Shown here in pieces: positions 55,414 through 64,000 of a DNA stretch of 64,000 nt (its first letter is position 1; every line of letters starts with the position of its first letter). The stretch is taken from assembly GCA_038373885.1 (NCBI GenBank), contig JAWZYV010010236.1, forward strand, positions 248,001 to 312,000, given 5' to 3'. Position numbers and translations under genes: made by a program. Under the pieces are notes generated by a model. It ran no database searches and was not told where the DNA came from. It saw nothing but the letters and a program-made list of their open reading frames with translations. The stretch is from Cheiracanthium punctorium. Its lineage: Eukaryota > Arthropoda > Arachnida > Araneae > Cheiracanthiidae.

Positions 55414-55885
55414 GTCATTTTATCTCTCAACACCCTTTATTGAAAAATGTGTCCCAAAAATGCGACATAAACAAGCGACATAATAAAGGGACATAAAAGT
55501 ATGCGACATAATTTTACATGTATTTAAATACTATTAGTTCACAACAGCTTTAATCTAGTGTTACAATATTTCGTAAGCTGTAGAATATGCTTCACATGTA
55601 TTTTTAATGAATGTCATTTTATCTCTCAACACCCTCTATTGAAAAATGTGTCCCAAAAATGCGACATAAAAAAAGCGACATAAAAGTATGCGACATAATT
55701 TTACATGTATTTAAATACTATTAGTTCACAACAGCTTTAATCTATTGTTACACTATTTTGTAAGCTGTAGAATATGCATCACGTGTATTTTTTACATATA
55801 TTTAAATACTATTAGTTCACAACCGCTTTAATCTATTGTTACAATATTTCGTAAGCTGTAGAATACGCATCTCATGTATGTTTCT
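55414..55885 (+). repeat. Minisatellite, ~187-bp period, about 2.5 copies
   Basis: Segments such as CTCTCAACACCCT(T/C)TATTGAA (55434, 55625) and TACATGTATTTAAATACTAT (about 55516, 55703) repeat at 187-198 bp. A third copy from ~55791 lacks about 95 bp. It lies between the left terminal repeat and the transposase remnant. Confidence 0.75.
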
Positions 55886-56204
55886 ATAAATAGGTTACAC
55901 TCATAAAAATTTCAACATAGGGTTACCAGGCGAAATACGTTAAAGATGAGCGATAAAATGACAAAGTCAATTAATATCGTTTTAATATGGCAATCATGAA
56001 ACTAAAAAATTAGGGGGGTTCGGGGGAATCTCCTCCTGATGAGGCTCGAACAGCCGAGTTTTTATTTATAAATTATTAATAGTAGAAATGAAATATTGAT
56101 TATTACTATTATTAGTATTTTATGACTGTTTCTAGCTTTCGATTATCCTAACCTCAAATATCGCAAATTTCAGTTGTGGGAAAGTCCGCGGACATTTTTT
56201 CTAA

Positions 56205-57235
56205 GAAAAACTAAGAGATAGGAAACCTTTGAAACATACTAATCAGTCTCAAATAAAAATAGTGGAACTAGCAAGCATTTCGCAGTCTATAGTCTGACAT
56301 ATAAAGAAAATGCCATATGAAGACAAGTCATTATCACCAAAACGCAGTGGTAAATGTGGGAGAAAACATCTCATATCACCTTGAACTGTGAGTGAAATTA
56401 GGCCTATAATTATACAGAATCGCAGAAAGCCTCAAAAAATTATAAAAGCCTTGTTAGACGACTGTAGCATAAGATCATCTGACAGAACGTGACTGAATTT
56501 CAACTGTTGTCGCTCTCTCAAAAAGCCGAAATTAACCAAGACGATTCTTGTTAAACCACTAGAACTTTTTGAAATGCGTGAATATTGGAGTGTAGAAGAC
56601 TGGGAGAAGCTAAAGCTGTTATGTAAAATGCTTTTGCTTAATTATGACAGAATATTCTTTACCTAAAATAATACTATTGATATTTTAGATTTGTTTTTCC
56701 GATGACTCGTCTATTCAGGACATTTCTTTGTATGTTCGTGGCTGGCCTAATATGATGAAAGCTGCATAGCTGAAAAAGTCAAATATCCTCTGTCCGTTAT
56801 GATATAGAGCGTAATTAGCTGAAAGGGGCCTTGGTCAACCACATTTCTTTGAAAGCGCTGTGTGTCAAGATCATTGATAGTTTTGGAAACTCGACTGCTG
56901 CTGCAAATGATGGAATAGTTTCCAGATGGTAATTATGTCTTAAGCAGGATTCAGCACCATGCCATAAAGCTAAAAACTTATTACATTCATAAAAGATTAA
57001 AAAATAACCCTTTCGGACACGTTAGCAACTCGTCAGACCTAAACCTGATAAAAAAAATATGTGGGTGGCTCCCCAAAAATGAAATTTGCTAACACAAAAT
57101 AATTGCTAACAAAAGGGACTTGCCGTAAAATATTGTTAAAGCATGGCACAATACCCCTGCACTTCGAGAAATAGTAAAAAAATAGATTGCCAGCCTGCCG
57201 TAGCGCATGTAATAAGTGATTGCACATTAAAAAAA
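56205..57235 (+). pseudogene. Tc1-like transposase pseudogene
   Basis: Recognisable out-of-frame pieces in order: a helix-turn-helix-like start (~56205-56300), a GKCGRK/IQNRRKP segment near 56350-56435 typical of the second DNA-binding domain, an EYWSVEDWEKLK segment near 56580-56610, an SAPCHKAK segment near 56951-56975 matching the family's DGAPCH region, and a Leu-Pro-poor C-terminal tail to ~57235. Many stops and shifts make it long dead. No catalytic triad can be assigned with confidence. Confidence 0.7.
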
Positions 57236-57560
57236 AAGTCACATATTGAAATTGTATTTTGAATTGTATTTCTATTATTGAATTTATACTGTCCTAAGTT
57301 AATAAACCTATAAAGATAACAACTAAAAGGATATTAAGAGTTTCATAGTATGCTAAACCCTTAAAAACATGTGAAAGGTGAATTTTTGAAGTGACTACAA
57401 TAATTTGGCCACCCATTGTTATTTTCATTTGGGCAGCATTTACACACAGCACTTTAAAAACAGCTTCATAAAGCAAGCTAAAGCACAGCTTCTATAGCAC
57501 TATCAATTCACAAAGCTAGCGTACTCAGAGCTCTTCACACATTGAGCGTTCAACTCGCAC

Positions 57561-57645
57561 TGAACCATCGGGACAGCGCGCCGGTTTATATAGAGGAGGC
57601 AGAAGCCGCGTGCAGCCTCCAGAAAAGTATATTTCCCGAAGATTC
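57561..57645 (-). promoter_or_regulatory. Heat-shock-type core promoter without a gene
   Basis: On the minus strand an arthropod initiator TCAGT (57559-57563, A at 57561) lies 31 bp downstream of TATATAAA (57585-57592). At -72 to -84 there is a perfect three-part heat-shock element (TTC-NN-GAA-NN-TTC, 57633-57645). A TGACGTAA-type site lies farther upstream at ~57666-57673. Spacing matches insect hsp promoters. The presumed transcript runs leftward, meets the Tc1 relic after ~143 bases and contains no long ORF. Confidence 0.62.
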
Positions 57646-58610
57646 CACATAAAGCGAAAATATTGATTACGTCATAGAAGAGAAATGTTAGGTAATTATG
57701 CGTTTTTAATGCAGGAAAAACAACTTCCAGGCCCCATTGGGAAAATCCCGCCAATTGACCAAAAAGTCGCCAAGCCTGGCGACCCTGTGAGAAATATCGC
57801 CAAACTTGGCGCCAAAAATAAGTCCCCAAAAGTGAAGAGATCCAAGCCCCAGGACCAATATCTCTCGAGATCTCCAGAAATCCCATATATTTGAATGGGA
57901 AATGAAAACCTCCGCATCCCCAGTTCTAATTGGCCGATTTTTATGCAACAAAAAGCAAAATTTATCTATTTGAAGCGCAGAATACGAATTTTAAACTATT
58001 TTAAGCCCCAGAGCATCGGACTGCCCCGAAAATTCGTAACATTATTCACCTCTGTACTTCGTGTGTAGTAAATATACTACAAGATGACAAGACAGAATGG
58101 CTTGTTCAAATCTCTACTTTTGAGAATAATGAGGTTCCAAGATAGAAATTCACTCCATTACATGGCACGCATCTGCTATGATAGCTGAATGACTTTGTAT
58201 AGTGTCAAAGGAAAATGATACTATTTTATAAGGTCTTTTACTTGTAAAGATACACCACCTACGAAGATTGAAATCTTGAATACAATTCACAATGTTTGGA
58301 TCCATTTCATCATAGTGTTCATTAGCCATTTTTAAAAGCTATTTTGTTATGTAGTTTACTTTTATTAGTAGTATGTATGGTTTACTTTTAATTCTGACTT
58401 GGTGACTTATTTGAAAGAAAGTAGGTTGAAAAACAGGACAGTTATATTAAATGAAGTTATTACACGATTTTTTTTCCCAATTCAAGTTTTACTTTAACTT
58501 GAAATTCATAATTTTCAAATCAATATTTAACTTTAAATTTTCCCAACAGAGAAAGGTGGTGTATAAAATATCTAAGATCTATATGTTAATGTATTTTTCT
58601 CATTAAATGA
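57646..58610. other. Intergenic sequence upstream of the heat-shock-type promoter
   Basis: 57700-57900 is relatively GC-rich with repeated CGCCAA(A/G)C(C/T)TGGCG segments (57769-57781 and 57798-57811). From ~58050 it becomes AT-rich. No ORF with a recognisable product. Confidence 0.55.
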
Positions 58611-58611
58611 A

Positions 58612-58720
<109 letters not shown>

Positions 58721-59601
58721 CAGTTTAATTAAAAATATTTGATAGACTATTAAAGTAATGACAATAACTCTCAACAGTAATCAAAATTTAGTTTATGAAT
58801 GTAACTATTTCTAAGTATCTAATGATAAAAATATAAATTGAGAATTTAAACATGCTAAAATAATTTGATTAGCTAAAATATTTTAATTAAACTCAGATAA
58901 GCAAACGTAATAATTCTTAGTTCACCAAGTAATGTGTCGATACATACACCTTTATAATATGTTATATTTAATAATTTCCACGTGCTAAATTTGAGTAATT
59001 TAATTTTTTCCATTTTCTTTATTTTTATCAGTTTTTGCTACTTTCTTAGCAAAAATATCTTTATTCCAGCAAATTGCCAAACTATGCTTACTAAAAAAAA
59101 AAAAAAAAAAAAAAAGTCCACATTCACCTAATCAGAATATTAACATCACCTAATTCTTAAGTTTAACTACTGCCACCTTTGGCTCATATGCTATATATTT
59201 TTGTAAATATGTATATTATGTTTCATTCTTTTATCAACAGAATTAAGCTTTACAGAACGAATAAAATGTTATGTATGTATTTTTCCTTTAGTTTTTAGTA
59301 TGGTTTCATTGTATGGTGGACAACTAAATAAATTTAAAAAATGTTATATTGGAAACTCTGTATTATTTTGTTTCATTCTCATTATCAAGGTATGTTAGGC
59401 GCATCCACGGAGAAGGCTAAACACTAGAGGATCTGAAACTGCGCTTTCCAAAGATAAAAATCAAAATCAAATTTTCTTTTAAGTCTTAATTTTCGAATTA
59501 AAATATTTTTTAAGTTGTCTTTGAAAAAGCCTTAATAAAAGATATGGGGTATTAAATAAATGTTCTCTGATAATGCCATATGCAACTGAACTCGATTTTA
59601 A
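58721..59601. other. AT-rich intergenic sequence
   Basis: No ORF or element recognised. A run of ~23 A residues lies at 59093-59115, possibly the tail of a retroposed sequence read on the plus strand. Confidence 0.5.
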
Positions 59602-60092
59602 TCCTTTGAGACGCAACCCTTTCCCAATGCTAAAAAGGGGCAGCCGTTGCCATCGCTCGACTTAACTACCAGCAAGAGAGAGGACGGCGGACAAGATGGC
59701 AAGATGGCGGACCAGAAAGATGGCTGTGCGCGCACAGCCAGCTGTCGTCAAAAAAGGGTCTCTAGATCTGTGGCATGCGATGAACGTTTCGTGCGTCCGC
59801 CATCTTGCTGGTAGTTACGTCTTGCGATGGCAACGGCTGCCCTTTTTTCAGCATTGGGCAATACTATCCAGCTGTTCTCGCATTCTTCCATTTTTCAACA
59901 GATGCCAGTGCAATTCAAAATAATCGTGACCATTTTTGTACGGGAAAGGACGTGCTAAAAAATAAAGGATTCTCGTGGAGTTATGTCACCCGCAACTATT
60001 TTTATAGAAATCCAATCTATTCTTCGTGACTGGCAACAGTCAAAACGTCAGAGTTTGGTGTTCCCAGAGCGGGAACACTGCGCGTTAAAGGG
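59602..60092 (-). mobile_element. TTAA-type MITE, third copy, opposite orientation
   Basis: Reverse orientation relative to 54263-54797. It starts TCCTTTGAGACGCAACCC after TTAA (59598-59601) and ends GCGCGTTAAAGG at 60092 followed by GTAA, a damaged second duplicate. A central palindrome lies around 59615-59866, with the left arm disturbed by a short duplicated AAGATGGC segment. No transposase is encoded. Confidence 0.75.
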
Positions 60093-60880
60093 GTAAAGTC
60101 ATTGAAGGGAACGGATAAGTTAAGAAGCTATAAGCGAGTGCCGTTGTAAGCGAGCTTCTGCGCTTTGGGTGTGTGATTGAACGTACCGATAATACAGATA
60201 TTGAACGTGCAGATAATATGTCTCAGAGAGTATTTCATTACATCAGAGTTCAGCTATGTTTGTGCATCCCCCCCCAGCTAAACTAATATCCTACATAAGC
60301 CCGCAACTGATGTAAGGATCTGAAGTAAGGAACTGATGTAAGGAGGGCCAGTCCGGTCGAATCGCCCGGGCCGTTTCAGTGGTCCAGTCCAGCCTTGTGT
60401 GGTACTATAATTTAAGCTCATTAAAAAAAGAAAAAGTAAAAGAGTTCAGATCTCCTCAGTCTTTCATTATAAAATCCGCCAGCACTTTAACCATAACTAC
60501 ATCTTTACGTCATTAGTAATTGCGTCGACCGTCTGAAGCTCGTTTATTACACACCGACCAGGCCATGAATATATTGCGTGTAATTAATTTCCTGCGGTGT
60601 TTATTTTTCCTTTTTGACGCAGTCATTAATATCAAGACTTTATTCTCCAAGTATTTACCTCCCCAGACAATTCCAGGCTTCCTCCTGGAGAAAAATGATT
60701 CAGGAAACGGACCATTTTTCTACACCCCCCACCCCCCTCCACGCAAAATGTGTATGATTGGTTCTTAGGCGTAACTGATGGCTGAGGACTAATTATAGGG
60801 GGGGGGGCATGACTGAAGGCGCAGAAGAAAACGAAATCAGGAAATATTGCTAAAAATATGTGTCGAATCCAATAAGCCGT
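60093..60880. other. Intergenic sequence, nothing recognised
   Basis: Contains C/G homopolymer runs (60270, 60798) and short A-rich repeats. No supported ORF or RNA gene. Confidence 0.55.
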
Positions 60881-60884
60881 TGGA

Positions 60885-61215
60885 AATGACTTATCGGACA
60901 AACAATGCATAGTTTCTATAAAAAAAAAATGCACTGGCGGGCGTCCATAATTAATGGTGTTTTCTGGAAAAAACATTGTTATTTTGGTACATAAATACAA
61001 ATAAAATATTTATATCCAAAAAGAGTTTCCAAAAATTTTAAGAAGTTTCTCAACAAGCAATTCATAGTTTCTTGAAAAAAAAAAAAAAAATCCACTGGCG
61101 TCCATAATTAACGGTGTTTTCTGAGAAAAAAAAAAAAATATTTTTATTTTCGTACATAAATACAAATAAATTATTTATATCGGAGTTTCCAAAAATTTAT
61201 AAGATGTTTCTTCCC
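60885..61215 (+). repeat. Tandem duplication, ~160-bp period
   Basis: A segment with CATAGTTTCT-A(n)-CACTGGCG, GTCCATAATTAA(T/C)GGTG, ACATAAATACAAATAAA and GAGTTTCCAAAAATTT occurs twice (about 60905-61045 and 61065-61205). The copies differ mainly in A-run length. Confidence 0.8.
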
Positions 61216-61390
61216 GGGCTGTACTGTACAGTCTAATAAGTGATAAACCTGTAAAACATTATTTTTTTTCTTTCTAATGGCCGAATCAGCAGCTTACTGT
61301 AGGCTTGACTGCTACGAGGGCAGCAGATATTGGACATTTCATTATGGGGTGCCTATTAGACAGACCAACGTCGCCTCCTGTCCTGTGTGT

Positions 61391-61600
61391 CGCGGCTGTC
61401 GAGAAAAACAGGCTGCGGTGCTAACATTTGGTCTCACCCCTTTTGCCCTCGCAGAGTCATGTGACTTAGGAGGTGTGGCCATCTTGATACGAGATAGCCA
61501 CAGTAAGATGGCCACACTCCCTAGGTCGCACGACTCTTCGAGAGCAAAAAGGGGTGTGACCAAATGTCGGCACCGCAGCCTGTCTTTCTCGTCAGCCACG
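61391..61600. mobile_element. 210-bp near-perfect foldback (MITE-like hairpin)
   Basis: Arms of ~95 bp, CGCGGCTGTCGAGAAA... on the left and ...TTTCTCGTCAGCCACG on the right, are reverse complements with scattered mismatches. They close at GGTGTGGCCATCTT/AAGATGGCCACACTC around a ~17-base loop near 61486-61503. Both strands therefore show open frames that are mirror shadows. Confidence 0.85.
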
Positions 61601-61679
61601 CTATGAATCATCTCCTAAGAGGCAAGTCCTCATGTTTTGTTGTTGTTGAATTAAGGCCAATTAACGAGCAATTTAGTAC

Positions 61680-61868
61680 TATATGGGTGGGATGCCCACC
61701 TTGGGGGGTCTTTCTAAGGGGTCCTAACCCGTATTTATGCTAAGTTTCGGAGGAAACCACTGAAGACTCCAAACGGTTAGGTCGGCGGATGCGATATGGT
61801 TCTGAACCAGGCACCTTCCGTCTCCCAGTTCAGAGCGCTATGCTCTCGGCCACTGGTCAGGCCGGCAA
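61680..61868 (-). repeat. tRNA-derived SINE
   Basis: The minus strand from 61868 reads GCCGGCCTGACCAGTGGCCGAGAGC (A-box-like) and then GGTGCCTGGTTCAGAACC (B-box-like). The body contains GGTTAGGACCCCTTAGAAAG. The body matches the unit A SINE at 68-276. Confidence 0.65.
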
Positions 61869-62970
61869 GCCCACATGAGAGACATAGAGAGTGAAAAATG
61901 TTGATAAAAGGGATTTGTGTTTAGGTAGAATGAATAAATCAGAATGTTTGTGGGGTATACGATGCGCAAACCTGTTTTACATTCAGTGGTGCTATGTTTC
62001 TTGTGACAGGAAGGTCAAAAAGTTATTTGTCTATGACCAGTGATAAAATGTGGAACTTTTTATTACTATCACTTTGTATTCTTTCGGATTCGAAATGTAA
62101 TAGACCGAAAGATACAAATTTATGTTCGAAATTAATTTGGCGTCTGCATTTAATCTTGCCCTCTAGATGTATCACATAAGTACCCGAGTAGCACGAGCAG
62201 TATTGGTCAACATTAGTTAAATATGAACTTCCCAGTGACGTGCTTGAAACACATCGTAATTATTTACCATCTAACTTAAGTACGTGGACATCTATCTCTA
62301 TTATAATTAAAAATTTATTTCAAGATGTTGCAAAATATTTCAAGATAAAATAGGGGTCTTGCTATTGATGGATTTCTAATTTCTATAAATAAAATGCATG
62401 GTCAGGATTTTTTGATTTTTTTTTTTTTTTCCAGAACCTTTCAAAAGTCTGGAAAAAGTCAGCAAATTGACTTTCATAAACGTAGTATATAAACACCCTG
62501 ATTAACTAACAATTCACCTTTTCTTCAATGTAATATTACTATATGCTTTCTCCTATAGCAATGTATTGCTGTGCCAGATTTTTAATTAGCAGGCTTTCAT
62601 AAATCTTTGCTTTCAGATTTAAATAAAATAACTATTTCATTTATTTTTTATTTTGTAAGTATTAAACAGCCGAAGATTTTGGAGAATCATTTTCTTTTTC
62701 CTTCTTAAACGGTGCGATTCTGCGCCAATAGCGGAAACTATTACGCAATTTCCGAGAATCCTTCAAAATGTACGCCAAGAAAAGGATTTAGCCGCCAAAA
62801 TAATTAAATCAACTTGGCGTGTCGGCGTACGTCGGTAAAAGAATGTTTAAGTAGCTCAGTAAGGGACTGTTAAATTTCCTATCGCTCTGATCATTTCCTT
62901 ATAAACATTAATGTTAATTCCGTGTTCCTCAGAATTATTAAATCTGAAGTTCGAACAAATTTAAAATTTG
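61869..62970. other. AT-rich intergenic sequence, nothing recognised
   Basis: No ORF above background. A T-run lies at 62417-62432. Short GC-richer patch at 62705-62850 with repeated CGCCAA(T/G/A) motifs. Confidence 0.5.
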
Positions 62971-63194
62971 AAAGAATTAAGCATATGAGAAGGAGGGGGA
63001 GGGGCGCTAGAAAAACAGGCAAAGAGCAAGTGATAATGCATGCTTTAAAAAATCACATAATTTATTTTATTTTTACTCCAAAAAATATCTATTTCCATTT
63101 CAAATGTTTATTCAAACTTAACCGAGAGCATTATTTTGTACAAAATGCGACTAAATGGTCATTGTTTAAAAATAAAAACTTCGTGTAGGCTGAA

Positions 63195-63283
63195 GAATGT
63201 GAGGGGGGGGTGCCATTATAAGTTATTCTTTGTTGAAAGGAGGGGGCACGGCACAATGTTAAAAGGTTGGGAACCGCTGTATA
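63195..63283 (-). mobile_element. Probable hAT-type MITE terminus
   Basis: On the minus strand the sequence from 63283 reads CAGCGGTTCCCAACCTTTT, followed by a C-rich GTGCCGTGCCCCCTCC stretch. This is the usual look of hAT-family ends. The opposite terminus was not found, though G-rich sequence at 62985-63005 could belong to the same element. Confidence 0.45.
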
Positions 63284-64000
63284 AAAAAATGTGAAAACAA
63301 AAATACTAGGTTTCTTAAGTTTCAATGATAAAAGATTGACTTCATAAGTCCTCAAAACTGTGCAAAGCTCTAGATAATCATATGTTAATTATTTTTCAAA
63401 CTTCAATTTCACCAAAAATAAATAAATAAATCATTTGAATTACACGGATAAATAATTTTTATCGTGATCATCTGCTAGTGGGGGGAAAAAAAATCCCAAA
63501 CGCAATCATAAACGGAAGAAAACTTTCATCTCATAAATTTGATTTCACTAAGCCTTCCTTCTGAAAAGAAAACGGTTTCTGAATTATTGATCTTGTTATG
63601 TAAAAGGAATCTTCCTTTAAAGCAATTAGAATACTTTGAGTGGGAAGAAATGTTCAATTTCCTTTGATTTAAACAAACGGTATAGGCTCAAGATTAGAAT
63701 GGAAAATATGTTAAGCCGCTGCTTGTGCTGCCATCTATTGTCTATAACTGGAACAAATACTTCGTAGAATTTAATTAGTTTTTTATTTTTTTTCTCCTGT
63801 CTCTGGATTGATACTCTTTTTAAAAATATATATGTGAACATAGTTAACTTAAGGCTAAAGATGAAACACAAAGGCATGGTGGGAAATCGCGAGGTATTTT
63901 AAGATCATTTCCGAGAAAAACGCAGAAGAGAAATCCTTGTCAAGCTACGTCTTTCCAATAAGGAGAGTGAGCCGGTTATACCTAGGTGCAACAATACTCA
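63284..64000. other. AT-rich intergenic sequence to window end
   Basis: No supported ORF, RNA gene or repeat family. A TGCTGCCATCTATTG segment at 63728 resembles the CTCF-like core seen in the array but is a poor match. Confidence 0.5.

Larger units (their letters stand above)
55095..57418 (+). mobile_element. Degenerate Tc1/mariner-superfamily element
   Basis: The left end CAGTGGATGGCCAAGTTATA (55095) after TA pairs with the right end, which reads CAATGGGTGGCCAAATTATT on the minus strand from 57418. The two agree over ~27 bp with a few differences. A decayed transposase lies between them. At 2.3 kb it is longer than usual for the superfamily because a minisatellite fills the left side. Confidence 0.75.

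Noticed and set aside
55414..55885. CRISPR-like array
   Set aside because: Repeats are long, adjacent and inside a Tc1 relic in eukaryotic DNA; there are no short repeats with unique spacers.
57294..57561. Heat-shock protein coding region downstream of the promoter
   Set aside because: No frame with similarity to an HSP; only short frames before the Tc1 terminal repeat.
57503..57951. Minus-strand and plus-strand frames of 69-127 codons near the promoter
   Set aside because: Overlapping in several frames, low complexity and no domain; the longest one crosses the TATA/initiator region.
59696..60029. Open frames within the TTAA MITE
   Set aside because: They arise from the palindromic MITE sequence and are not kept in the other copies.
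61277..61611. Mirror-image open frames on both strands
   Set aside because: They are a by-product of the 210-bp inverted repeat.

Overview
This is eukaryotic, AT-rich, intergenic DNA built almost entirely from transposable elements. The mix (Gypsy and BEL/Pao LTR retrotransposons, Helitron-like elements, a Tc1/mariner relic, TTAA-flanked MITEs and tRNA-derived SINEs) suggests an arthropod. The style of the two retrotransposon polyproteins resembles those I associate with spiders and other arachnids; that placement is inference. No intact host protein gene was found.

Positions 1-54801 form a tandem array of a ~7.96-kb unit: A 1-20994, B 20995-28942, C 28943-36906, D 36907-44866, E 44867-51662 (shortened and rearranged), F 51663-54801 (right-edge partial). 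Each full unit holds, left to right: a CpG-rich block with CRE (TGACGTCA) and ETS-like sites, a tRNA-derived SINE head on the minus strand, a GC-rich conserved block without a recognised gene, an AT-rich spacer, and a ~5-kb Helitron-like element. The Helitron starts with ~148-bp tandem repeats, each with a CTCF-like core. It also carries a dead, hAT-like transposase gene on the minus strand. All four copies of that gene share the same two in-frame stops and one frameshift, so it died before the array expanded. Edge units A and F share variants that internal units lack, the pattern expected from concerted evolution.

In unit A the dead gene is split by a 12.2-kb nest. A Gypsy element (6334-12030) shares its 3' LTR with a second, mostly deleted Gypsy copy, and the whole dimer is bounded by one 4-bp target duplication. 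An intact BEL/Pao element (12393-18360, one 1742-aa ORF, LTRs with one mismatch) sits in the gag of the second Gypsy copy with its own 5-bp duplication. The order of events is: death of the hAT-like gene, array amplification, Gypsy insertion, BEL insertion.

The right flank (54802-64000) is not tandem. It holds one arm of a foldback element, a decayed Tc1/mariner element (55095-57418), and an isolated, well-formed heat-shock-type promoter on the minus strand (57561-57645) that faces the Tc1 relic and has no gene in view. It also has a (TA)n tract, a third copy of the TTAA MITE, a 210-bp near-perfect foldback (61391-61600), a SINE and a probable hAT-type terminus.
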